NCBI RefSeq assembly: GCF_022539665.2
Contig: NW_026712522.1
Location: 62,001-126,000, forward strand
Length of the DNA: 64,000 nt
From: Daphnia carinata
Taxonomy: Eukaryota; Arthropoda; Branchiopoda; Diplostraca; Daphniidae
Direction: 5' to 3'
This document shows, in pieces, positions 54,440 through 63,968 of the stretch. A program made the translations under genes and the position numbers. Positions within the stretch are counted from its first letter, which is position 1; every line of letters starts with the position of its first letter. The notes under the pieces were generated by a model. It did no database searches, was not told the origin of the DNA, and saw only the letters and a list, made by a program, of their open reading frames with translations.

Positions 54440-54709
54440 ATCGGTTTGCATTTTACAAGATTGACTCATTGATTCGTGAGGTCACCGCCATCTGTAAGTC
54501 TGTAAGGCAACCAAATTTGTTTGACATCAATGACATGAATGCCACGGGACAACATTAACTAACTTTACGACAGCCTGGTTGTATTTAGCGCATATGTGGT
54601 TTTCCATTACTTAGTACTAGGCCAAGATATAGGCAAATAATTATGAAGCTTCCAAAAAAGATAGTGCAATCGGTGTGCAGTGTCCATATTTGTTTGCACT
54701 TCATTGCAT

Positions 54710-54797
54710 CGCCCCTGGGTGGGCTCGAACCACCAGCCTTCCGGTATCGACGAAATTCGTAACAGCCGAACGCGCTAGCCAATTGCGCCACAGAGGC
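54710..54797 (-). tRNA. tRNA-Asn-GTT: tRNA-Asn(GTT) with 14-nt intron, type 1
   Basis: Intron 54746-54759. Confidence 0.88.
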
Positions 54798-55125
54798 CCG
54801 TTGTTGTAATTTTGCGCAAAATCATGCATATGGTAAACATCATTAACGTTTATTACAGTTTTGATTTCATATTGCTTCATTGTTCTCTACAAAAAGGAAC
54901 TACTACACCGATGGGTAGATTCAGTATTGGGTTTCGTTTGCTGGTACCGTTTGCCTGGCCGTGAACACATGTAACTAGACTTATTTCACTCACGAAATAA
55001 CTCATTAACGATTTATAATAAGTTTAGGGATGTTTGGTAAGTTGAAAACTAGATTTTAGACGGATAATCTGAAAATTTCAAACACCGAAAAATACATGGT
55101 TGACAGAGGATTCATCGTTCATGTG

Positions 55126-55198
55126 TCCTGGCTAGCTCAGTCGTTAGAGGAAAAGATTGGTAATAAATTGGTCGTGGGTTCGACCCCCACCTCGTACG
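55126..55198 (+). pseudogene. tRNA-Lys-like relic, array copy 20
   Basis: As copy 10. Confidence 0.6.
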
Positions 55199-55266
55199 AG
55201 TAGTGTTGAATGTTCATCAGGTCAATTGCTGTTGGTATATTTGGCTGTAATAGTTGTCTGAAATGC

Positions 55267-55339
55267 GTTCCCATAGTGTAGTGGTTATCACGTCGGCCTA
55301 ACACGCTGAAGGTCCTCAGTTCGATCCTGGGTGGGAACA
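55267..55339 (+). tRNA. tRNA-Val-AAC: tRNA-Val(AAC), array copy 20
   Basis: Consensus. Confidence 0.95.
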
Positions 55340-55442
55340 AGACATTTAAGTGAAAAGCAAATGTGAAAGACGACTATTAATTTGGAATTTCCTGATTTCG
55401 TCATGATTGGATTAAGACCGTTGCTGGTGACATAAATTGAAC

Positions 55443-55515
55443 GTTCTCATAGTGTAGCGGTTATCACGTCGGCTTTACACGCTGAAGGTCCTCAGTTCGA
55501 CCCTGGGTGAGAACA
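55443..55515 (+). tRNA. tRNA-Val-TAC: tRNA-Val(TAC), array copy 20
   Basis: Consensus. Confidence 0.93.
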
Positions 55516-55786
55516 ATCGGTTTGCATTTTACAAGATTGACTCATTGATTCGTGAGGTCACCGCCATCTGTAAGTCTGTAAGGCAACCAAATTTGTTTGA
55601 CATCAATGACATGAATGCCACGGGACAACATTAACTAACTTTACGACAGCCTGGTTGTATTTAGCGCATATGTGGTTTTCCATTACTTAGTACTAGGCCA
55701 AGATATAGGCAAATAATTATGAAGCTTCCAAAAAAAGATAGTGCAATCGGTGTGCAGTGTCCATATTTGTTTGCACTTCATTGCAT

Positions 55787-55873
55787 CGCCCCTGGGTGGG
55801 CTCGAACCACCAGCCTTCCGGTAACAACCCTACACTAACAGCCGAACGCGCTAGCCAATTGCGCCACAGAGGC
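55787..55873 (-). tRNA. tRNA-Asn-GTT: tRNA-Asn(GTT) with 13-nt intron, type 2
   Basis: Intron 55823-55835 reads GTGTAGGGTTGTT on the gene strand, between A37 and A38. Position -3 is G. Unrelated in sequence to type 1. Confidence 0.87.
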
Positions 55874-56201
55874 CCGTTGTTGTAATTTTGCGCAAAATCA
55901 TGCATATGGTAAACATCATTAACGTTTATTACAGTTTTGATTTCATATTGCTTCATTGTTCTCTACAAAAAGGAACTACTACACCGATGGGTAGATTCAG
56001 TATTGGGTTTCGTTTGCTGGTACCGTTTGCCTGGCCGTGAACACATGTAACTAGACTTATTTCACTCACGAAATAACTCATTAACGATTTATAATAAGTT
56101 TAGGGATGTTTGGTAAGTTGAAAACTAGATTTTAGACGGATAATCTGAAAATTTCAAACACCGAAAAATACATGGTTGACAGAGGATTCATCGTTCATGT
56201 G

Positions 56202-56274
56202 TCCTGGCTAGCTCAGTCGTTAGAGGAAAAGATTGGTAATAAATTGGTCGTGGGTTCGACCCCCACCTCGTACG
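56202..56274 (+). pseudogene. tRNA-Lys-like relic, array copy 21
   Basis: As copy 10. Confidence 0.6.
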
Positions 56275-56342
56275 AGTAGTGTTGAATGTTCATCAGGTCA
56301 ATTGCTGTTGGTATATTTGGCTGTAATAGTTGTCTGAAATGC

Positions 56343-56415
56343 GTTCCCATAGTGTAGTGGTTATCACGTCGGCCTAACACGCTGAAGGTCCTCAGTTCGA
56401 TCCTGGGTGGGAACA
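56343..56415 (+). tRNA. tRNA-Val-AAC: tRNA-Val(AAC), array copy 21
   Basis: Consensus. Confidence 0.95.
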
Positions 56416-56518
56416 AGACATTTAAGTGAAAAGCAAATGTGAAAGACGACTATTAATTTGGAATTTCCTGATTTCGTCATGATTGGATTAAGACCGTTGC
56501 TGGTGACATAAATTGAAC

Positions 56519-56591
56519 GTTCTCATAGTGTAGCGGTTATCACGTCGGCTTTACACGCTGAAGGTCCTCAGTTCGACCCTGGGTGAGAACA
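56519..56591 (+). tRNA. tRNA-Val-TAC: tRNA-Val(TAC), array copy 21
   Basis: Consensus. Confidence 0.93.
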
Positions 56592-56862
56592 ATCGGTTTG
56601 CATTTTACAAGATTGACTCATTGATTCGTGAGGTCACCGCCATCTGTAAGTCTGTAAGGCAACCAAATTTGTTTGACATCAATGACATGAATGCCACGGG
56701 ACAACATTAACTAACTTTACGACAGCCTGGTTGTATTTAGCGCATATGTGGTTTTCCATTACTTAGTACTAGGCCAAGATATAGGCAAATAATTATGAAG
56801 CTTCCAAAAAAAGATAGTGCAATCGGTGTGCAGTGTCCATATTTGTTTGCACTTCATTGCAT

Positions 56863-56936
56863 CGCCCCTGGGTGGGCTCGAACCACCAGCCTTCCGGTTA
56901 ACAGCCGAACGCGCTAGCCAATTGCGCCACAGAGGC
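56863..56936 (-). tRNA. tRNA-Asn-GTT: tRNA-Asn(GTT), no intron
   Basis: Consensus with the GAGGCGCG flank. Confidence 0.93.
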
Positions 56937-57264
56937 GCGTTGTTGTAATTTTGCGCAAAATCATGCATATGGTAAACATCATTAACGTTTATTACAGTTT
57001 TGATTTCATATTGCTTCATTGTTCTCTACAAAAAGGAACTACTACACCGATGGGTAGATTCAGTATTGGGTTTCGTTTGCTGGTACCGTTTGCCTGGCCG
57101 TGAACACATGTAACTAGACTTATTTCACTCACGAAATAACTCATTAACGATTTATAATAAGTTTAGGGATGTTTGGTAAGTTGAAAACTAGATTTTAGAC
57201 GGATAATCTGAAAATTTCAAACACCGAAAAATACATGGTTGACAGAGGATTCATCGTTCATGTG

Positions 57265-57337
57265 TCCTGGCTAGCTCAGTCGTTAGAGGAAAAGATTGGT
57301 AATAAATTGGTCGTGGGTTCGACCCCCACCTCGTACG
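57265..57337 (+). pseudogene. tRNA-Lys-like relic, array copy 22
   Basis: As copy 10. Confidence 0.6.
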
Positions 57338-57405
57338 AGTAGTGTTGAATGTTCATCAGGTCAATTGCTGTTGGTATATTTGGCTGTAATAGTTGTCTGA
57401 AATGC

Positions 57406-57478
57406 GTTCCCATAGTGTAGTGGTTATCACGTCGGCCTAACACGCTGAAGGTCCTCAGTTCGATCCTGGGTGGGAACA
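57406..57478 (+). tRNA. tRNA-Val-AAC: tRNA-Val(AAC), array copy 22
   Basis: Consensus. Confidence 0.95.
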
Positions 57479-57581
57479 AGACATTTAAGTGAAAAGCAAA
57501 TGTGAAAGACGACTATTAATTTGGAATTTCCTGATTTCGTCATGATTGGATTAAGACCGTTGCTGGTGACATAAATTGAAC

Positions 57582-57654
57582 GTTCTCATAGTGTAGCGGT
57601 TATCACGTCGGCTTTACACGCTGAAGGTCCTCAGTTCGACCCTGGGTGAGAACA
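57582..57654 (+). tRNA. tRNA-Val-TAC: tRNA-Val(TAC), array copy 22
   Basis: Consensus. Confidence 0.93.
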
Positions 57655-57924
57655 ATCGGTTTGCATTTTACAAGATTGACTCATTGATTCGTGAGGTCAC
57701 CGCCATCTGTAAGTCTGTAAGGCAACCAAATTTGTTTGACATCAATGACATGAATGCCACGGGACAACATTAACTAACTTTACGACAGCCTGGTTGTATT
57801 TAGCGCATATGTGGTTTTCCATTACTTAGTACTAGGCCAAGATATAGGCAAATAATTATGAAGCTTCCAAAAAAGATAGTGCAATCGGTGTGCAGTGTCC
57901 ATATTTGTTTGCACTTCATTGCAA

Positions 57925-58011
57925 CGCCCCTGGGTGGGCTCGAACCACCAGCCTTCCGGTGACAGCCCTACACTAACAGCCGAACGCGCTAGCCAATTGC
58001 GCCACAGAGGC
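57925..58011 (-). tRNA. tRNA-Asn-GTT: tRNA-Asn(GTT) with 13-nt intron, type 3
   Basis: Intron 57961-57973 reads GTGTAGGGCTGTC, two substitutions from type 2. Position -3 remains G. Confidence 0.87.
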
Positions 58012-58339
58012 CCGTTGTTGTAATTTTGCGCAAAATCATGCATATGGTAAACATCATTAACGTTTATTACAGTTTTGATTTCATATTGCTTCATTGTTCT
58101 CTACAAAAAGGAACTACTACACCGATGGGTAGATTCAGTATTGGGTTTCGTTTGCTGGTACCGTTTGCCTGGCCGTGAACACATGTAACTAGACTTATTT
58201 CACTCACGAAATAACTCATTAACGATTTATAATAAGTTTAGGGATGTTTGGTAAGTTGAAAACTAGATTTTAGACGGATAATCTGAAAATTTCAAACACC
58301 GAAAAATACATGGTTGACAGAGGATTCATCGTTCATGTG

Positions 58340-58412
58340 TCCTGGCTAGCTCAGTCGTTAGAGGAAAAGATTGGTAATAAATTGGTCGTGGGTTCGACCC
58401 CCACCTCGTACG
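58340..58412 (+). pseudogene. tRNA-Lys-like relic, array copy 23
   Basis: As copy 10. Confidence 0.6.
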
Positions 58413-58480
58413 AGTAGTGTTGAATGTTCATCAGGTCAATTGCTGTTGGTATATTTGGCTGTAATAGTTGTCTGAAATGC

Positions 58481-58553
58481 GTTCCCATAGTGTAGTGGTT
58501 ATCACGTCGGCCTAACACGCTGAAGGTCCTCAGTTCGATCCTGGGTGGGAACA
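58481..58553 (+). tRNA. tRNA-Val-AAC: tRNA-Val(AAC), array copy 23
   Basis: Consensus. Confidence 0.95.
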
Positions 58554-58656
58554 AGACATTTAAGTGAAAAGCAAATGTGAAAGACGACTATTAATTTGGA
58601 ATTTCCTGATTTCGTCATGATTGGATTAAGACCGTTGCTGGTGACATAAATTGAAC

Positions 58657-58729
58657 GTTCTCATAGTGTAGCGGTTATCACGTCGGCTTTACACGCTGAA
58701 GGTCCTCAGTTCGACCCTGGGTGAGAACA
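58657..58729 (+). tRNA. tRNA-Val-TAC: tRNA-Val(TAC), array copy 23
   Basis: Consensus. Confidence 0.93.
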
Positions 58730-59000
58730 ATCGGTTTGCATTTTACAAGATTGACTCATTGATTCGTGAGGTCACCGCCATCTGTAAGTCTGTAAGGCAA
58801 CCAAATTTGTTTGACATCAATGACATGAATGCCACGGGACAACATTAACTAACTTTACGACAGCCTGGTTGTATTTAGCGCATATGTGGTTTTCCATTAC
58901 TTAGTACTAGGCCAAGATATAGGCAAATAATTATGAAGCTTCCAAAAAAAGATAGTGCAATCGGTGTGCAGTGTCCATATTTGTTTGCACTTCATTGCAT

Positions 59001-59074
59001 CGCCCCTGGGTGGGCTCGAACCACCAGCCTTCCGGTTAACAGCCGAACGCGCTAGCCAATTGCGCCACAGAGGC
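59001..59074 (-). tRNA. tRNA-Asn-GTT: tRNA-Asn(GTT), no intron
   Basis: Consensus with the GAGGCGCG flank. Confidence 0.93.
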
Positions 59075-59402
59075 GCGTTGTTGTAATTTTGCGCAAAATC
59101 ATGCATATGGTAAACATCATTAACGTTTATTACAGTTTTGATTTCATATTGCTTCATTGTTCTCTACAAAAAGGAACTACTACACCGATGGGTAGATTCA
59201 GTATTGGGTTTCGTTTGCTGGTACCGTTTGCCTGGCCGTGAACACATGTAACTAGACTTATTTCACTCACGAAATAACTCATTAACGATTTATAATAAGT
59301 TTAGGGATGTTTGGTAAGTTGAAAACTAGATTTTAGACGGATAATCTGAAAATTTCAAACACCGAAAAATACATGGTTGACAGAGGATTCATCGTTCATG
59401 TG

Positions 59403-59475
59403 TCCTGGCTAGCTCAGTCGTTAGAGGAAAAGATTGGTAATAAATTGGTCGTGGGTTCGACCCCCACCTCGTACG
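59403..59475 (+). pseudogene. tRNA-Lys-like relic, array copy 24
   Basis: As copy 10. Confidence 0.6.
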
Positions 59476-59543
59476 AGTAGTGTTGAATGTTCATCAGGTC
59501 AATTGCTGTTGGTATATTTGGCTGTAATAGTTGTCTGAAATGC

Positions 59544-59616
59544 GTTCCCATAGTGTAGTGGTTATCACGTCGGCCTAACACGCTGAAGGTCCTCAGTTCG
59601 ATCCTGGGTGGGAACA
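59544..59616 (+). tRNA. tRNA-Val-AAC: tRNA-Val(AAC), array copy 24
   Basis: Consensus. Confidence 0.95.
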
Positions 59617-59719
59617 AGACATTTAAGTGAAAAGCAAATGTGAAAGACGACTATTAATTTGGAATTTCCTGATTTCGTCATGATTGGATTAAGACCGTTG
59701 CTGGTGACATAAATTGAAC

Positions 59720-59792
59720 GTTCTCATAGTGTAGCGGTTATCACGTCGGCTTTACACGCTGAAGGTCCTCAGTTCGACCCTGGGTGAGAACA
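59720..59792 (+). tRNA. tRNA-Val-TAC: tRNA-Val(TAC), array copy 24
   Basis: Consensus. Confidence 0.93.
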
Positions 59793-60063
59793 ATCGGTTT
59801 GCATTTTACAAGATTGACTCATTGATTCGTGAGGTCACCGCCATCTGTAAGTCTGTAAGGCAACCAAATTTGTTTGACATCAATGACATGAATGCCACGG
59901 GACAACATTAACTAACTTTACGACAGCCTGGTTGTATTTAGCGCATATGTGGTTTTCCATTACTTAGTACTAGGCCAAGATATAGGCAAATAATTATGAA
60001 GCTTCCAAAAAAAGATAGTGCAATCGGTGTGCAGTGTCCATATTTGTTTGCACTTCATTGCAT

Positions 60064-60137
60064 CGCCCCTGGGTGGGCTCGAACCACCAGCCTTCCGGTT
60101 AACAGCCGAACGCGCTAGCCAATTGCGCCACAGAGGC
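60064..60137 (-). tRNA. tRNA-Asn-GTT: tRNA-Asn(GTT), no intron
   Basis: Consensus with the GAGGCGCG flank. Confidence 0.93.
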
Positions 60138-60465
60138 GCGTTGTTGTAATTTTGCGCAAAATCATGCATATGGTAAACATCATTAACGTTTATTACAGTT
60201 TTGATTTCATATTGCTTCATTGTTCTCTACAAAAAGGAACTACTACACCGATGGGTAGATTCAGTATTGGGTTTCGTTTGCTGGTACCGTTTGCCTGGCC
60301 GTGAACACATGTAACTAGACTTATTTCACTCACGAAATAACTCATTAACGATTTATAATAAGTTTAGGGATGTTTGGTAAGTTGAAAACTAGATTTTAGA
60401 CGGATAATCTGAAAATTTCAAACACCGAAAAATACATGGTTGACAGAGGATTCATCGTTCATGTG

Positions 60466-60538
60466 TCCTGGCTAGCTCAGTCGTTAGAGGAAAAGATTGG
60501 TAATAAATTGGTCGTGGGTTCGACCCCCACCTCGTACG
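60466..60538 (+). pseudogene. tRNA-Lys-like relic, array copy 25
   Basis: As copy 10. Confidence 0.6.
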
Positions 60539-60606
60539 AGTAGTGTTGAATGTTCATCAGGTCAATTGCTGTTGGTATATTTGGCTGTAATAGTTGTCTG
60601 AAATGC

Positions 60607-60679
60607 GTTCCCATAGTGTAGTGGTTATCACGTCGGCCTAACACGCTGAAGGTCCTCAGTTCGATCCTGGGTGGGAACA
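60607..60679 (+). tRNA. tRNA-Val-AAC: tRNA-Val(AAC), array copy 25
   Basis: Consensus. Confidence 0.95.
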
Positions 60680-60782
60680 AGACATTTAAGTGAAAAGCAA
60701 ATGTGAAAGACGACTATTAATTTGGAATTTCCTGATTTCGTCATGATTGGATTAAGACCGTTGCTGGTGACATAAATTGAAC

Positions 60783-60855
60783 GTTCTCATAGTGTAGCGG
60801 TTATCACGTCGGCTTTACACGCTGAAGGTCCTCAGTTCGACCCTGGGTGAGAACA
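60783..60855 (+). tRNA. tRNA-Val-TAC: tRNA-Val(TAC), array copy 25
   Basis: Consensus. Confidence 0.93.
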
Positions 60856-61126
60856 ATCGGTTTGCATTTTACAAGATTGACTCATTGATTCGTGAGGTCA
60901 CCGCCATCTGTAAGTCTGTAAGGCAACCAAATTTGTTTGACATCAATGACATGAATGCCACGGGACAACATTAACTAACTTTACGACAGCCTGGTTGTAT
61001 TTAGCGCATATGTGGTTTTCCATTACTTAGTACTAGGCCAAGATATAGGCAAATAATTATGAAGCTTCCAAAAAAAGATAGTGCAATCGGTGTGCAGTGT
61101 CCATATTTGTTTGCACTTCATTGCAT

Positions 61127-61213
61127 CGCCCCTGGGTGGGCTCGAACCACCAGCCTTCCGGTAACAACCCTACACTAACAGCCGAACGCGCTAGCCAATT
61201 GCGCCACAGAGGC
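61127..61213 (-). tRNA. tRNA-Asn-GTT: tRNA-Asn(GTT) with 13-nt intron, type 2
   Basis: Intron 61163-61175, identical to the one at 55823. Confidence 0.87.
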
Positions 61214-61541
61214 CCGTTGTTGTAATTTTGCGCAAAATCATGCATATGGTAAACATCATTAACGTTTATTACAGTTTTGATTTCATATTGCTTCATTGTT
61301 CTCTACAAAAAGGAACTACTACACCGATGGGTAGATTCAGTATTGGGTTTCGTTTGCTGGTACCGTTTGCCTGGCCGTGAACACATGTAACTAGACTTAT
61401 TTCACTCACGAAATAACTCATTAACGATTTATAATAAGTTTAGGGATGTTTGGTAAGTTGAAAACTAGATTTTAGACGGATAATCTGAAAATTTCAAACA
61501 CCGAAAAATACATGGTTGACAGAGGATTCATCGTTCATGTG

Positions 61542-61614
61542 TCCTGGCTAGCTCAGTCGTTAGAGGAAAAGATTGGTAATAAATTGGTCGTGGGTTCGAC
61601 CCCCACCTCGTACG
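61542..61614 (+). pseudogene. tRNA-Lys-like relic, array copy 26
   Basis: As copy 10. Confidence 0.6.
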
Positions 61615-61682
61615 AGTAGTGTTGAATGTTCATCAGGTCAATTGCTGTTGGTATATTTGGCTGTAATAGTTGTCTGAAATGC

Positions 61683-61755
61683 GTTCCCATAGTGTAGTGG
61701 TTATCACGTCGGCCTAACACGCTGAAGGTCCTCAGTTCGATCCTGGGTGGGAACA
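61683..61755 (+). tRNA. tRNA-Val-AAC: tRNA-Val(AAC), array copy 26
   Basis: Consensus. Confidence 0.95.
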
Positions 61756-61858
61756 AGACATTTAAGTGAAAAGCAAATGTGAAAGACGACTATTAATTTG
61801 GAATTTCCTGATTTCGTCATGATTGGATTAAGACCGTTGCTGGTGACATAAATTGAAC

Positions 61859-61931
61859 GTTCTCATAGTGTAGCGGTTATCACGTCGGCTTTACACGCTG
61901 AAGGTCCTCAGTTCGACCCTGGGTGAGAACA
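61859..61931 (+). tRNA. tRNA-Val-TAC: tRNA-Val(TAC), array copy 26
   Basis: Consensus. Confidence 0.93.
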
Positions 61932-62202
61932 ATCGGTTTGCATTTTACAAGATTGACTCATTGATTCGTGAGGTCACCGCCATCTGTAAGTCTGTAAGGC
62001 AACCAAATTTGTTTGACATCAATGACATGAATGCCACGGGACAACATTAACTAACTTTACGACAGCCTGGTTGTATTTAGCGCATATGTGGTTTTCCATT
62101 ACTTAGTACTAGGCCAAGATATAGGCAAATAATTATGAAGCTTCCAAAAAAAGATAGTGCAATCGGTGTGCAGTGTCCATATTTGTTTGCACTTCATTGC
62201 AT

Positions 62203-62276
62203 CGCCCCTGGGTGGGCTCGAACCACCAGCCTTCCGGTTAACAGCCGAACGCGCTAGCCAATTGCGCCACAGAGGC
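62203..62276 (-). tRNA. tRNA-Asn-GTT: tRNA-Asn(GTT), no intron
   Basis: Consensus with the GAGGCGCG flank; follows a type 2 unit, as does the copy at 56863. Confidence 0.93.
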
Positions 62277-62604
62277 GCGTTGTTGTAATTTTGCGCAAAA
62301 TCATGCATATGGTAAACATCATTAACGTTTATTACAGTTTTGATTTCATATTGCTTCATTGTTCTCTACAAAAAGGAACTACTACACCGATGGGTAGATT
62401 CAGTATTGGGTTTCGTTTGCTGGTACCGTTTGCCTGGCCGTGAACACATGTAACTAGACTTATTTCACTCACGAAATAACTCATTAACGATTTATAATAA
62501 GTTTAGGGATGTTTGGTAAGTTGAAAACTAGATTTTAGACGGATAATCTGAAAATTTCAAACACCGAAAAATACATGGTTGACAGAGGATTCATCGTTCA
62601 TGTG

Positions 62605-62677
62605 TCCTGGCTAGCTCAGTCGTTAGAGGAAAAGATTGGTAATAAATTGGTCGTGGGTTCGACCCCCACCTCGTACG
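62605..62677 (+). pseudogene. tRNA-Lys-like relic, array copy 27
   Basis: As copy 10. Confidence 0.6.
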
Positions 62678-62745
62678 AGTAGTGTTGAATGTTCATCAGG
62701 TCAATTGCTGTTGGTATATTTGGCTGTAATAGTTGTCTGAAATGC

Positions 62746-62818
62746 GTTCCCATAGTGTAGTGGTTATCACGTCGGCCTAACACGCTGAAGGTCCTCAGTT
62801 CGATCCTGGGTGGGAACA
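62746..62818 (+). tRNA. tRNA-Val-AAC: tRNA-Val(AAC), array copy 27
   Basis: Consensus. Confidence 0.95.
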
Positions 62819-62921
62819 AGACATTTAAGTGAAAAGCAAATGTGAAAGACGACTATTAATTTGGAATTTCCTGATTTCGTCATGATTGGATTAAGACCGT
62901 TGCTGGTGACATAAATTGAAC

Positions 62922-62994
62922 GTTCTCATAGTGTAGCGGTTATCACGTCGGCTTTACACGCTGAAGGTCCTCAGTTCGACCCTGGGTGAGAACA
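62922..62994 (+). tRNA. tRNA-Val-TAC: tRNA-Val(TAC), array copy 27
   Basis: Consensus. Confidence 0.93.
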
Positions 62995-63265
62995 ATCGGT
63001 TTGCATTTTACAAGATTGACTCATTGATTCGTGAGGTCACCGCCATCTGTAAGTCTGTAAGGCAACCAAATTTGTTTGACATCAATGACATGAATGCCAC
63101 GGGACAACATTAACTAACTTTACGACAGCCTGGTTGTATTTAGCGCATATGTGGTTTTCCATTACTTAGTACTAGGCCAAGATATAGGCAAATAATTATG
63201 AAGCTTCCAAAAAAAGATAGTGCAATCGGTGTGCAGTGTCCATATTTGTTTGCACTTCATTGCAT

Positions 63266-63353
63266 CGCCCCTGGGTGGGCTCGAACCACCAGCCTTCCGG
63301 TATCGACGAAATTCGTAACAGCCGAACGCGCTAGCCAATTGCGCCACAGAGGC
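63266..63353 (-). tRNA. tRNA-Asn-GTT: tRNA-Asn(GTT) with 14-nt intron, type 1
   Basis: Intron 63302-63315. Confidence 0.88.
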
Positions 63354-63670
63354 CCGTTGTTGTAATTTTGCGCAAAATCATGCATATGGTAAACATCATT
63401 AACGTTTATTACAGTTTTGATTTCATATTGCTTCATTGTTCTCTACAAAAAGGAACTACTACACCGATGGGTAGATTCAGTATTGGGTTTCGTTTGCTGG
63501 TACCGTTTGCCTGGCCGTGAACACATGTAACTAGACTTATTTCACTCACGAAATAACTCATTAACGATTTATAATAAGTTTAGGGATGTTTGGTAAGTTG
63601 AAAACTAGATTTTAGACGGATAATCTGAAAATTTCAAACACCGAAAAATACATGGTTGACAGAGGATTCA

Positions 63671-63724
63671 TAGAGGAAAAGATTGGTAATAAATTGGTCG
63701 TGGGTTCGACCCCCACCTCGTACG
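63671..63724 (+). pseudogene. tRNA-Lys-like relic, 5'-deleted, array copy 28
   Basis: A ~30-bp deletion removes the A box; only the part from TAGAGG through the B box remains. If the relic serves as a promoter for the Val pair, this unit is a natural test of that idea. Confidence 0.65.
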
Positions 63725-63792
63725 AGTAGTGTTGAATGTTCATCAGGTCAATTGCTGTTGGTATATGTGGCTGTAATAGTTGTCTGAAATGC

Positions 63793-63865
63793 GTTCCCAT
63801 AGTGTAGTGGTTATCACGTCGGCCTAACACGCTGAAGGTCCTCAGTTCGATCCTGGGTGGGAACA
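63793..63865 (+). tRNA. tRNA-Val-AAC: tRNA-Val(AAC), array copy 28
   Basis: Consensus; the upstream TATA-like element reads TATATG here. Confidence 0.94.
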
Positions 63866-63968
63866 AGACATTTAAGTGAAAAGCAAATGTGAAAGACGAC
63901 TATTAATTTGGAATTTCCTGATTTCGTCATGATTGGATTAAGACCGTTGCTGGTGACATAAATTAAAC

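Noticed and set aside
29733-63315. Asn insertions as random pseudogene damage
   Set aside because: Four sequences at exactly 37/38 with G at -3, in copies otherwise fully intact, is not the pattern of random decay.
17683-63866. Many repeated 60-90 codon frames in the array (for example starting MFPPRIELRTF or MKQYEIKTV)
   Set aside because: They are readings through tRNA genes and spacers repeated with each unit; the conservation is that of the repeat, not of a protein.
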